Shown here: positions 49,049 through 59,760 of the stretch, in pieces
Position numbering within the stretch: the first letter of the stretch is position 1
Layout of the letters: the number at the start of each line of letters is the position of its first letter
NCBI GenBank assembly: GCA_032209605.1
Contig: JASFXZ010000012.1
Coordinates: 2,728,001 to 2,792,000 of the forward strand
DNA: 64,000 nt
Direction: 5' to 3'
Source: Mactromeris polynyma
Taxonomy: Eukaryota; Mollusca; Bivalvia; Venerida; Mactridae
Program-made: the position numbers and the translations under genes
The notes under the pieces: model-generated
Told to the model about the DNA's origin: nothing
Seen by the model: only the letters and a program-made list of their open reading frames with translations
Databases searched by the model: none

Positions 49049-49233
49049 GTGGCGCTTGTTGTGGCAAGAGCACTTTTGTCAAACAGCTGCGGATTCATTA
49101 TGGTGACGGGTTCCCGGAAGAAGAACGGTTGCAGTATAAAAGTCAGGTCCATGATAATGTATCAGGAGCTGCTCATAAAATCATCAACTTTATGCAAATA
49201 AACAACGTTGCTTTTGAACAAGAGTCTATGAAG
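49049..49233 (+). CDS. Galpha exon 3 (P-loop and start of helical domain, residues 57-118)
   Basis: Acceptor ACTTCCAG, donor AAG|GTATAC. Joined to exon 2 it reads LLLLGGACCGKSTFVKQLR. The Walker A pattern G-x4-G-K-S is kept (G57, G62, K63, S64), but the Galpha consensus GAGESGKST is replaced by GGACCGKST: the third-position Gly is Ala59, and the Glu and Ser are Cys60 and Cys61. In Gi1 that Glu (E43) pairs with the arginine finger R178 across the nucleotide. FVKQLRIHYGDGF matches the alpha-1 pattern 'IVKQMkIIH..GF'. The remainder is helical-domain sequence (helix A). Strong codon-level openness argues that the changes are real. Confidence 0.9.
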
Positions 49234-49448
49234 GTATACTTTGCTTGTCACAGTTTTTGATTTATAGTTTTAAACTTCAAAATATGTAGCATTATGATTG
49301 GGTAATGGATATCATTTCGTACATCAATTACATGTCGTGTACCTTAATTGCGTAATAACTACGACACATTATATTAGTTTAATGGCATTCCATTATTCAC
49401 GTAGACCTTGTTAATTTGCTATTTTTAGCGTATATCCCCGAACTTGCA

Positions 49449-49678
49449 TATGAGCGTCGCTGTACGATTTCAAACCTCTTCTTTAAGTGACATTACTTCC
49501 AGAAAATGTCACATATGACGTCACCATGTACTGGCAGTAAGCAATATTTGCCCCATATGGCAGTATGAAAACGAAGTGACCATATGGATTTAATATTGTT
49601 TCCTGCTTGCAAATAGTGACATCACATGTTGCGTTTTCTTGAAATGACGTCACTTACAGAAGAGGTTGTAAATCCCAT
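49449..49678 (-). mobile_element. CRE-rich TA MITE family, copy E (inverted)
   Basis: Tip TATGAGCGTCGCTGTACGAT; the centre reads ATTTGCCCCATATGGCAGTA, the complement of copy A, so orientation is reversed. The far arm reads AAATGACGTCACTTACAGAA and stops at AAATCCCAT, missing the last tip. It starts 215 bp after exon 3. Confidence 0.75.
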
Positions 49679-50599
49679 GTTTATATTATAAACAAGCAAC
49701 AAATTCGACGAATCTATTGGCCTTGGGCACCTTTGAAAATACATGCAGTTGAACCTGTGATATTTTCGTTTTGGGTAATATAATTGTACTTAAGTAAATA
49801 ACTTAAGTAAAATTACTTTTCATGAGAAAGCGTGTATGTTGAATGTAATGGAATTAAACATACATGTTGTGTACAATTTAAACATATGTCATATTATGTT
49901 CACTTCTTGTATCGCTATGTTAAAGTGATGATAAGAATCAGCGTAATGTGTTGAATCTACAGGGGGTACTTTTACAATCTCAAACTGTCTTGTACGTCGT
50001 TCTAATAGGAGATAATTAAGCTTCAAGACAAATATCCCTTTACGCTTGTTATACCTATCAGTAGTTAAGTATGTAATAGTGACTGGTTAGGTCGTTTCGC
50101 TAGTGTAGAGTAATTATCTTACGGGCAGATTAATGTGCACACATCTCTTTAAAACCATGAACCGCAGGTAGCAATGACAACGTCTCTACGCCTTCCTGTT
50201 AAGCCTCGGTCACATCTCACCGTGCGGTTTGTTGCACGTACGTGTCCGCAGCTGCGGTCGGGAAGCGGGCAACTCCCTACGTTCTTTGCGATCTGTACAC
50301 GACTGTAGCAACTGTACAGACCTCCTACAGGCAACTTACGTTCGCGGTACGGGTCCTAACGAGTGTCTTACAGCGTCCGCACGAAACACCTACATAATGC
50401 CCGCAAGTTGAACGTACAACCCCGTGCAGGTGACGTCCGGCAAGGTGCGGATCCGCACTACTGTGTACGCTTCCGCACGGGTCCGTAAGACGACTACAAG
50501 AAGCCCATGCGTAGTGCGGCGTACGTGACCTTCTCGAGTCACGTGCGAATATATCGAGTGTTTATATATACCAGGCGAGTACAAGAGGTCATTTCGGCT

Positions 50600-50803
50600 T
50601 CAAGAACACTGTCTTGGAAATGCCGGGTCCGATCTTACCCCATCGATTGCGTCGGCATCACATGAGAACCCAAGAGGTGTTTCTGCCTCCTGGTCTTGGA
50701 TCTCAGACTCCAAATCCATCTCCTCCGCCGACCTACTTGATTTTGAGTTTCTGCTTCGGCCGTTAGAACCCATTTTTATGCCCCCACTCTGAGAGGGGTG
50801 CAT
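50600..50803 (-). pseudogene. Short polar open frame inside the transposon-like element
   Basis: About 67 codons from an ATG on the minus strand, rich in Ser, Glu and Asp (GSNGRSRNSKSSRSAEEMDL). An internal GGGGTAAGATC could act as a splice donor. It may be an eroded exon of a transposon protein. No family recognised. Confidence 0.2.
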
Positions 50804-50812
50804 CTAGATTTT

Positions 50813-51365
50813 CCTTGTCCGTCCGTCTGTCGTCCGTCTGTCCGTCACAAAATATTGTGTAACTCATATCTCCACAATATAGCAAGCCAGAGTCATAAAA
50901 CTTTAAGGAATGTTCACCAGCTTGTGTAGTTGTGCACCTGGGGTTTCATGCTTGGTTGTGCCCAGTAAGTACAAAGTTATTGCCCTAGACTTAGTTAAAA
51001 TATAGTCTACAGAGTTTGCAATCTTGTGTAGCGCATATCTCAAAAAGTATATTAACCAGAGTCATAAAACCTTACAGGAATGTACGTTATTTTGCACCTG
51101 GGGTTTCATGCTTGGGTAAACCCGTGAGTGCAAAATTATGGCCCTTGACTAAATAAAAATATAGCATACATAGCATAACATTTGTGTTATCACTAAAAGT
51201 ATAGGACTCTGAGTCATAAATGTTACAGGAATGTTCACAAGTATGTATAGTGGTGCATCTGGGATTACATGCATGATTACGTCCACTAAGTGCAAATGTA
51301 TGACCCTTAACCTTATGACCATAATCAGTACAGTAGTTCACTTGGTAGTGTTGATACACATACAC
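50813..51365 (+). repeat. Dispersed repeat with GTCCGTC leader and internally repeated units
   Basis: TTGTCCGTCCGTCTGTCGTC starts the element. A unit with CATATCTC, AGTCATAAAACTTTAAGGAA TGTTCAC, CACCTGGGGTTTCATGCTTG and a closing 'TGGCCCTTGAC' type line occurs about three times (near 50860, 51030 and 51190), so it is an imperfect tandem of about 170 bp. Non-coding. Confidence 0.6.
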
Positions 51366-52381
51366 AAACTATGAGCAGAGTAATAACATTTGCTTTTGTG
51401 ACAAAGGCTTGAAGTGGACACATTTCTAGTTTTATTGCTTCTAATAAGTGCAGGCGACTGAATGATGTTTTTTCGTAGGGCAGACCGGTCATATTTACTG
51501 CGAGGAAAAAGTGTACATGCCAAGATCAACTTACTTCCTCTCTACAGCGAGCGCAAGTTTGCCGTAAGGTGTGCGGTCACGTTTGCACAGTGCAAGTAGG
51601 TTGGTTGTGTGGCGATCTTGCAGCCACCGCAGAATAAATATGCATCTGGTGCCAGTAAAAAACCTTGCAGTCACCGCAAGATGCATGTGCAGCCCCGTGC
51701 TCCTCCTTGCGATGACTGCACGTGACACGTGCGTTCAAGAAAAAACGTAGCCAAACGCAGAAACTGTTGGACATGTCCAACAGCCTCTTGCGGTGGTCTG
51801 TGTGCTCCTGCGGGCTTAACATTACTTGCGGACCAATGCGTTCAACGCACGGATTTTCTGCGCTATCCGTCGTAGACCCGCCGCAGACAGGTGTACGGTC
51901 GGTTGTGACCGGGGCATTACATATTATACGCATCTAATTATCCCCTCACAGAGAAGTTGGACATTTTTTTCTGTTAACGGCACTACTCCCGACATATAAA
52001 TCTGTATAAACATTATCAAGTAATTATCACTTATATTGTAAATCAAAATGAGATTTGGAGATTTTTTCCGATTGTCGTCGATCCAATTTGCTGTCTTTTT
52101 TTTAGTTTTGCGCCGTTTTGCAACAAATTTTCAGATGATTATGGCGGTCATTTGATTCCAACCCGTGTTCTTGTGTTACCAACTAGTTCTAACCTGCTCT
52201 ACAAGAAGCAACTAACGACTTTATAACCTGCATATATAAAATCCCATTTTAAACACGTTATAAACCACCTTTCAAAAACAATATTATCTATATCGCAATG
52301 ATCGTACAGTTTGTTTAACTCACTATTAGTGTTATTTAGAACATGTTCCGTTTTGCTACACTTCCGACCTATTTGTTTCAG

Positions 52382-52677
52382 GTTCAAGCGGAAGACTTTC
52401 AAAGAAGAAACCCCGTCCTTGATATTAACGAGATACTCAAAACGCCCCATCCAGTAGAAGAAAGGTCCACAGCAGCCAAAGGCGCCAACTGCTTGCTGGC
52501 TATGGCGTGTAACGAGTTAACAAAAAGATTCGCCATACTGAACATAAAATGTAATGGTCTGTCCGTTGGTGATCAACAGCTGTTGCTGATATTCTGGAAT
52601 GATAAGAACTTTCAACTTGGTTACACTACATTACAGTCCAAGAAAGTAGGAGTTGAAACACTGACGCCACAAGAAAT
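52382..52677 (+). CDS. Galpha exon 4 (helical domain to switch I, residues 119-217)
   Basis: Acceptor TTGTTTCAG. Encodes most of the helical domain and the switch I/beta-2 region. Near the end LQSKKVGVETL corresponds to the switch I pattern 'RVKTTGIvEt': Gly208, Glu210 and Thr211 align. The arginine finger position is then Gln203 and the Mg-coordinating threonine position is Lys206. The distance from this glycine to the switch II aspartate is 12 residues, against 17 in Gi1, so about five residues are missing. The chosen donor is AT|GTAGTA, which joins to exon 5 as Ile-Val-Ile-Asp. The better-looking donor three bases later (GTAAGT) would create TAA at the junction. Confidence 0.82.
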
Positions 52678-52683
52678 GTAGTA
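52678..52683 (+). promoter_or_regulatory. Tandem splice donor GTAGTAAGT at the end of exon 4
   Basis: Two GT donors lie 3 nt apart, at 52678 (GTAGTA) and 52681 (GTAAGT). Exon 5 starts with A. The upstream site gives ATA (Ile) and an open frame. The downstream site adds GTA and gives ATG TAA, an immediate stop upstream of switch II. This could be a regulated on/off splice choice coupled to nonsense-mediated decay, or just noise. Confidence 0.6.
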
Positions 52684-52749
52684 AGTGTGGCTTAGCCTGC
52701 GGTTAATCTAGTTCACGCTCACGGTAGTTTTACTGACAGTTCTAAGACT

Positions 52750-53100
52750 GTATGTTGCTGTATTGATTTAACTCTCTTGTTGCTCTGCCAGGAAGCCATG
52801 TGTCGTTCCATTGTCTTGTTTTTGAGTTCGTTGATGGTGATGTTTTGTTTCGTTTTTATGTCTTCAGTAGTATTGTCTTGTTGTCTGTCCCATCCCTGCC
52901 CATTGGTCCGTTTGATGTATTTGTGTACTTCCCTGTGTGTGTGCCTTCTCCCTTTACCTTGATCTGTTTAAGAAATCTCTTAGTTCTGCATATGGTCCTC
53001 TCTGTTCCGCATTTGTCAATTGTTGTATTGTTGCTCACTGCCCTCCGCTGTCCGCTGAATAATGGCTACCATTTTGGGAGATGTGGAAGAGATTTCTTGT
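52750..53100 (+). repeat. Pyrimidine-rich repeat loosely related to R3
   Basis: CTGCCAGGAAGCCATGTGTC, CATTGTCTTGTTTTTGAG, TTGTCTGTCCCATCCCTGCC and TCTCCCTTTACCTTGATCTG resemble in style and order the 59290 copy. Overlapping short open frames exist but no protein family is recognisable. Confidence 0.35.
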
Positions 53101-54210
53101 TAGATTTGTTGTCATGTATTTGAAGGTATTTATAAACCTGACCTACTTATACGCTGCTTTGTGGTAGATATGCAATCATTCCATATTTTTTATATTCTGA
53201 ACCGTAATATGCGTATCTATTTGAATATACTTGTGAGCTGCGTGAGGTGGTTCAACATAATTATTAAATTGATATATTCCATGAAACTAATATCGATATT
53301 ACACAATATTCACAATTTCTGGGAGTCATCTTATCCGGGGTACTTCTTAATTTATTGAATTCAAACTGTTTTCAAGTGAAATTTAAGATATATGAATTAT
53401 TTGCCGACGCGTAGGAAGCCAAATAGTCCGATAAAATTAAAAAGAAAGAAAACGTCTTAGGTATTTTGAAGCTGTTTTTATTTTATCAGATTCCTACACC
53501 GTTCAATATCGTTAAATAATCTTTATTTCTATATTCGATTAATTTGATGGCTGTTGAGTAGAAGTTTTTCTGCAATATATAACGAAATTAGTGTTGTGGG
53601 ATAATATCAATATTTTGAAAAGCGCAGGTATGTTTTTGATTGTATATAATGTATTGTTGTGAATTTAGGCAACAGCGTCGGTAGTCATAAGACTAAATAT
53701 CGCAAAAATGGTGCATAATTTAGTTGTATTCCGTACATGGCGTACGTTTCATGATCAAATGTGCAATTGTAAAGTAGTAATTTTTAGTCAAGCATTCTAC
53801 TAAAAACATGTTACAGTGTGTAAACCCGGCTGTCTGCTTCACTACATAATTATGCAGCGCATTATTACAAAAGTTGAAATTCTAATTTCACACTAGAACT
53901 ATCGAAAACAATAGATCACGTTTTGATGGTCGTCGAAAGAGATTAATTCGTTCGTAAAATTACCTAGCGATTAATTACTTATTTTAATATCTCCTTGTAG
54001 ACCAGGTTAATTACATTCCTGGTTGCCAGTCAGTCGACCGAAAAGTTAAACAGAAAAGTTTATAAGTATACCCGTAGGCTATCGAAGCAGGTCGCTGTCA
54101 TAGCAGTTTTTTGTAAGACTAGCATGACATTTCTTGGATTCATTGCTGCAGAACAATTTATTCTAGAGTTGTTTTACATAAAGCAATATACATATGAACG
54201 GTGAAAGTCA

Positions 54211-54443
54211 TATTAGCGCCGCTGTACGATTTTCAACCTCTTCTAAAAGTGACGTCATTTTCAGAAAACGTCACATGTGACGTCACCATGTACTGACATT
54301 TGCCCCATATGGCAATATGAAAACAAAGTAACCATATGGAGTAAATATTGTTTCCTGCTTGCAAACAGTGACTTCACATGTTGCGTTTACTTGAAATGAC
54401 GTCACTTACAGAAGATGTTGTAAATCCCATAGCAGCACTCATA
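54211..54443 (-). mobile_element. CRE-rich TA MITE family, copy F (inverted, complete)
   Basis: Tips TATTAGCGCCGCTGTACGAT and CCCATAGCAGCACTCATA are inverted equivalents. TGACGTCA occurs in both arms, and AACGTCACATGTGACGTCAC gives three CRE-type half sites in 20 bp. The centre GCCCCATATGGCAATATGAA is reversed relative to copy A. Confidence 0.8.
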
Positions 54444-55274
54444 ACATGATTCAGATATTTTAAAATAACACACTGGAGCAAATCTACGAGAAACATTGCA
54501 TCACATATAGGTCCACGTGTCGAAGTGGACATTTTGAACAAAAGAACAGTGTTTTTGGTTTCGTGAAGTGATTTTATTGTAGATATGATGTATCTATTCA
54601 ATGCAATACCAGTGTCAGTTTTGATGGAGTTTTAATGGTTCAGACGCAAATAGGCTTATGGATATCAACATATATTGTAGCAGGTCTAAGCATATCATGA
54701 ATGATCAATTAACCGCTCACCTATTGATCGTATGGGGAAAAGTTTCAAAACAAAACATAACATATCTTTGCTATACCCAATTATCATACATATATGCAAC
54801 ATGAGGTTAATAGAAAAATAAACAGCAAAACTAAGAGTATATAATACAATGTGTCCACATTTGCTCTCTGGAGAATTACTGAAGAAGTTGTTATTTGCGA
54901 ATCAAACATATCGCGAATATGCGATTTCTGGCGTTTCGCGAACTGTTTGTTAATCGCCGAAATAAGTAGCTTTAGAGTCTCATAGGGTAGTATATAAAAT
55001 GTATTTCTATAATCGAGGAAAACTATGCTGACTGATATATAGGAAACATTATCTAATTCGCAAAATGTGCGGCATTTCACCGACCCCTATGCAAATGAGT
55101 TGCACAGTACAATGTATTTAGATTTTTATACATAATTATGTTCTTCTATATTTTCAGTTTCTGTGATAACATGAATCGTATAATGTCCGAAAAGTATGTG
55201 CCAACACACCAAGATATATTGTATATTAGACGTCCAACCCTTGGAGTAATAGAGCACGTTTTCCATGTAGATGA

Positions 55275-55790
55275 TCTCTTATATAGGTAAGATAGCATAC
55301 ACCTTAACTTCTTATGTAGGTAAGCTAACATACACCTTCCTATGAAGTTAAGATATCATAAGTCTAACTTCTTATGTAGGTAAGATAACATACGCCTTCC
55401 TATGAAGGTAAGATATCATAAGTCTTAACTTCTTATGTAGGTAAGATAACATACGCCTTCCTATGAAGGTAAGATATCATAAGTCTTAACTTCTTATGTA
55501 GGCAATATTACATACGCCTTCTTATGAAGGTAAGATATCATAAGTCTTAACTTCTTATGTAGGCAATATAACATACGCCTTCTTATGAAGGTAAGATATC
55601 ATAAGTCTTAACTTCTTATGTAGGCAAGATAACATATGCCTTCTTATGAAGGTAAGATATCATTAGTCATAACTTCTTATGAAGGTAAGATATCATTAGT
55701 CTTAACTTATTAAGTAGGTAAGATATAATGCGCCTTAACTTCCTATGTAGGTATGATACAATACGCCTTAACTTAGTGCATAGGTAAAAT
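55275..55790 (+). repeat. ~60-bp tandem array, about 7-8 units
   Basis: Unit is built of CTTAACTTCTTATGTAGG, TAAGATAACATACGCCTTCC and TATGAAGGTAAGATATCATA AGT. The two ends contain half-units of about 30 bp (CCTTAACTTCCTATGTAGGT ATGATA), suggesting the 60-mer arose by fusing two related 30-mers. Each unit has two AGGTAAGAT sequences that resemble splice donors on the sense strand. Confidence 0.9.
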
Positions 55791-56166
55791 AACATATACA
55801 TAAGTTTAGTAATCGTCCGTATAAGATGCTATCCAGATTAGTGATATCATGTTATACAATTGCAGAGTTATAATATGGGGAAATATATATGAATTATGGT
55901 GTGATAAAGTATAGTTAAATCAGGAACAGTAAATTGCAAGAATTAAATGCTTGGGTAAAGGGCATTTTAGAAACTTTCACTTTAACCTTGTGCGACGAAA
56001 GGATAGCAATAAGAGATACGTTTACATATCAACACTCAACCATCGTCAAGTAGCTATAAATGAGCACCGCTGTACGATTTCCATACTCTTCTATAAGTGA
56101 CGTCATTTCAAGAAAACGCAACATGTGATGTCACTATTTGCAAGCAGGAAACAATATTTACTCCAT

Positions 56167-56852
56167 TTAGAATACAACCTACATTTTCAGCCAATGAAAT
56201 GACAGAACGGCTCCCGTTAAGTACTACGCTTATTCATTAATAATTTCGACTTTTCGCGGGCTTTTTAAGCTCCGCCTACTGCGAATCTTTGAGAGCGTTA
56301 CCATATTTGGAAATTTACTATTCTTGTCCGTTATAGCTTTTACCCGTTCACACCACGTGATCGTTTTTACACTGTTTTGTTTATGTTTCGTCAAAACAAG
56401 AGCGCCACGGTCGTTTATATTTATCGACAAAGGGGCTTAACACAATTATTAAAGTTAGTTATTGGCTTTGTTGTTTGCTGGCACCAAGTCTATGACAATA
56501 CTGTTAAGTGTCACCTGCATGTACTTTATCGTTTTTTTATCTGTTTTGACCATTGATCGTTTTGATTTTTGTGCCACTTAGCAAAATCTTAATTTGACCT
56601 TTTGGCTACGCACTTTGCTTATCCGTTTATAGGCTGTTCTGAAACCCCAATTTAAACAACTTTATTTTTCCAATAAAGTAACAAACCAAAAGAATATGAA
56701 CTTTAATTTCAAATGCATGTAAGTCAATGGTACATCCATTTTGAAACGCTTACAAACAAGTGTGTGACGCTAAAATCGCTACACACATGTTCCAGATTTC
56801 GCGTTGAAATTTGAATGCGTATCGGCCAATCAAAATGTAGGTTACATTCTAA
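56167..56852. mobile_element. Nested MITE-like element (686 bp) with ~28-bp inverted ends
   Basis: Left end TTAGAATACAACCTACATTT T and complement of right end TTAGAATGTAACCTACATTT T are inverted copies with three mismatches, extending into GCCAAT/GGCCAAT. The interior contains GCGGGCTTTTTAAGCTCCGC C. No transposase frame. Inserted into MITE copy G. Confidence 0.65.
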
Positions 56853-56856
56853 GTCA

Positions 56857-56963
56857 GTTAGTAGATATTAAGTAAAATCTTATTAGTTAAGAAGAGGGCT
56901 CGCTCGCTACGCTCGCTCCGCCCCTTCTTAATCAATAAGATTTTACTTAATATCTACTAACTA
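56857..56963. mobile_element. 107-bp hairpin element with 39-bp arms
   Basis: AGTTAGTAGATATTAAGTAA, AATCTTATTAGTTAAGAAG pairs with CTTCTTAATCAATAAGATTT, TACTTAATATCTACTAACT. The loop GGGCTCGCTCGCTACGCTCG CTCCGCCC is itself G+C-rich and palindromic around GCGAGCGTAGCGAGC. It sits immediately beside the 686-bp element, so both may have entered together. Confidence 0.7.
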
Positions 56964-58694
56964 TTACATGGTCACTTCGTTTTCATATTGCTATATGGGG
57001 CAAATATTGCTTACTGTCAGTACAATCATGGTGACGTCACATGTGACGTTTTTTGGAAATGTCGTCACTTACAGTAGAGGTTGGACATCGTACAATGGCG
57101 CTTAAATGTTCATTTTATAAACATCGTCCAATTCTAACATACATTTATATTGCTCACGCCCTCTACCATGGCAAATCAAATTGGGTGTACTGAATATTTT
57201 ATAAGCTCCGTCATAAGTGTATCTAAAATGTCATACTCACTCCAGAGACCGGAATAATTAATAAGTAAGCGATGATTCGATTAATACAGTAACATAGATG
57301 GTATATACATGTAAAGATCAATGCAAAGAAATACGCACAACGAATAAAAATAGTTGTAGCCTATAAATAACGAAGTCGTATTTCTCCAAATCTATAGATC
57401 TACTCAATGAAAAATAGAAACAAATCACCTGTTCTGTCATAAATAATTTATTTCAAGATCAGATACTATTTGGGGCAATGAGAAGTAACAATGTGAATAT
57501 TGAATGTTGTTTAAGCGGATGACTATTCAGGACATTTTCTCATTCTCAAAGTTTAACGCGCACAAAATAGAGTACACCAAAATTGTGCATTTGTATTTTT
57601 GTTCAGTACTTGTATATTCAGTAGGGCTTCAGCGATAAGCCGAAGTTCGATTATGTTCCGTTTTTTTTTCTCAGCGTTCGATTTTGTCTTACGAATATTC
57701 CATTCGATACGTCGGATGACACTTTTATTCCTGAAATAATATTCTAATAAGAAAACTCATGAGTTTTACTCCTTATCATTTAGTAACACAGCTATCGGAA
57801 TTGTTTACTTTCATTACGAGACATGAAGTTGCATTTCTTAGTCATTCTTACTGCTCTACTGTAACATTGTTCTAATTATATATGTACTAGCCTTGTCGTA
57901 TGTACACGTCTGATCATTACAAGTCATTCAACTATCAGTTGTTAAGAATTGTATGTACTTCATATATTTATATAACTGAATCGAATAACCGAGAGGGTAA
58001 TTATCGAAACCAAACCGACCCAGAGACACCTGTATCGTTCCAGTCCTAATAGCAAGTACGCCATATCTTGAAATATTGTTAGACAACATAAAACTGGCAC
58101 TCATTTAATTTCGCCCCTCCCTTCGTCCACATTCACCGTTCTCGTCTGACAAGCACGTGCGTTGAAAGTCGCCCTTTGTATTTCGCCGACAAAAAATAGG
58201 AATTTGCACGAATATTCACGAGTGCCATGTTAGTATTTCCGAGTATGCCCGCTGTCGCTTCATAAAGGTCAACTGTTTTTTTGAAATTCTTCATGTGATG
58301 GAAGTTTTAACTCAATGTCTATGCGACATTGGTTTTACGACATTAGTTTTACGACATTGGTTTTATCTTTGATAACTGTACTGGTTTAAACACCTAAATC
58401 TCTAGAGCAATATTTGCTTTATCATTATAACTGAACGGAATTCGCTTCAAGGAAGGTTAAGTGTCAAACAATTAGTCCCGTATGTGCCATAAATTGTTAG
58501 AATATGTGGCGTCATAAAATACCTTTGATGTCAAATAGCTTTCCTTTCGATTGCTGTTGGTGGTTAAAGGGATGGCTGAATAATTCAAAAGACAATATCA
58601 TCATGTCATCGTTTAAACTTATTAATAGCCTAGTTGATTGAAGCATGTATTGAAAACTTGCTGAATGTGCATGGTACGTTCGCCTTTATTGTAA

Positions 58695-58900
58695 AGGAAG
58701 CGCAGTGGCTTGCTCAGCAGGTAGCGCTCTCAATACTGTCAATCTTGATGTCGTGGGTTCAAACCCTGTTTTTGTGAAATTGTGATCGATGATGGTACAC
58801 ATCTCGGCAAAGTCATTGGTCCGTTACCTCTAATCCATACGAAGGCAGTTGTCGTCTGCTTACTGTAGAACGGGTTCTTACTGGTTGGTAACCAAGGAAA
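58695..58900 (+). repeat. SINE with tRNA-type promoter boxes
   Basis: A-box region TGGCTTGCTCAGCAGG at 58705 and B box GGTTCAAACCC at 58756. The body includes CATCTCGGCAAAGTCATTGG, CTTACTGTAGAACGGGTTCT and GGTTGGTAACCAAGG, resembling the body of the 42525 SINE (AACCAGGAAAGTACTGGTTC). Confidence 0.55.
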
Positions 58901-59289
58901 TCTGGTTAAGACACGTGACTGCTGTGTATAACAGAACTACTTTCACAACCAACGCAACGTTAACATCTGCTGGATTTGGCTTATCAGTAAGAACTACTGG
59001 TAGTGTTTTATCGTATTACATAATAATAATTCATTTTACACGTGTCAGAATGCCACATCTATGTATATATAATAGAGGAATGTTGTTCCAGGGATAGAGC
59101 GGCCAATGGTTATTTCTTTTCATGATAAGTTACTGCCCACTTAGTCAATGTATGTGTATATGTTGGAAATGAATGACCATATAGCGATTAAGTGTGAGGT
59201 TAGCTAGCTGTTTAATCGATTTAAACCCCGGTATTTTTACTGACAGATCCAAAGCTGTAAATCGCTGTACGGTTACTGTTTCTATTTGT

Positions 59290-59640
59290 GCTTTAGATGC
59301 ATATTAAATTTCCCTTTCCCCTGTGCAATTCTTTCGCTTAGTGTGGTGATAATTCTATTTTCTCACCGCTCTTGGCCTTTTGTTGCCTGCTGTCTTGACT
59401 TGTCCTGTGATGTATTCCATCCATTTAACCCCGCCTACCTGTTGTCCACTTTGATTCTCCCTCCTTAGTTATCCCTAATGGTCGGCTAGGCCATTTCTTC
59501 CAACCCTTACGTATGTACCCTTGAGCCTCCTCAAATGCCTTAAGTTTTATGGATTGTTCTTTTCCTGGAGGTCCGTGTGGAGAGGCACTGTCTTATGTAT
59601 GTGGCGTTCCCTGTAGCAACTTATTCTCTCTCTTTTCTTG
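59290..59640 (+). repeat. Dispersed repeat family R3, long plus copy
   Basis: GTCTTGACTTGTCCTGTGAT, ATTCCATCCATTTAACCCC, GGTCGGCTAGGCCATTTC, TTTTCCTGGAGGTCCGTGTG and GCACTGTCTTATGTATGTGG GTTCCC-type sequence are the complement of 30612 and 36222. It ends 120 bp before exon 5. Short frames across it are not genes. Confidence 0.65.
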
Positions 59641-59760
59641 ATCCTGATGTCGTTGGTTCGAACTCCTAATACGTCGTTTCCCGATCAATGTACTAGTAAT
59701 AAGTTTAAACTTAATAATACCACAATTTATTTATCTTAAATAGTTATATTGTTTTTACAG

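Larger units (their letters stand above)
50200..51919. mobile_element. Old DNA-transposon-like element with imperfect terminal inverted repeats
   Basis: Left end TAAGCCTCGGTCACATCTCA CCGT and the complement of the right end TAATGCCCCGGTCACAACCG ACCGT are similar. Both ends are much richer in G+C and CpG than the rest of the window (50.2-50.6 and 51.5-51.9 kb). The right part holds the palindrome GTTGGACATGTCCAAC (about 51767). A separate GTCCGTC-type repeat sits inside at 50813. No transposase could be read. Element identity is inferred from end similarity and base composition. Confidence 0.4.
49234..52381 (+). other. Galpha intron 3 (3.1 kb)
   Basis: GTATAC to TTTCAG. Contains MITE copy E and the old DNA-transposon-like element at 50200-51919. 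Between 49.7 and 50.2 kb and 51.92-52.38 kb I see nothing nameable. Confidence 0.75.
56058..57105 (+). mobile_element. CRE-rich TA MITE family, copy G, split by an 801-bp insertion
   Basis: Left part 56058-56166 (ATGAGCACCGCTGTACGATT to TATTTACTCCAT) and right part 56968-57105 (ATGGTCACTTCGTTTTCATA to ATCGTACAATGGCGCTTAA) fit exactly across the family consensus. The intervening DNA at 56167-56967 is therefore a later insertion. Confidence 0.8.
52678..59760 (+). other. Galpha intron 4 (7.1 kb)
   Basis: Contains an R3-like region (52750), MITE F (54211), a 60-bp tandem array (55275), MITE G with nested insertions (56058), a SINE (58695) and R3 (59290). In 53.1-54.2, 54.45-55.27 and 57.1-58.69 kb I see no gene or named repeat. 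Confidence 0.7.

Noticed and set aside
52679..52681. TAG at the end of the exon 4 frame as the true stop of a short protein
   Set aside because: An AT|GTAGTA donor upstream of it joins perfectly to the switch II exon. A Galpha ending before switch II would be non-functional.
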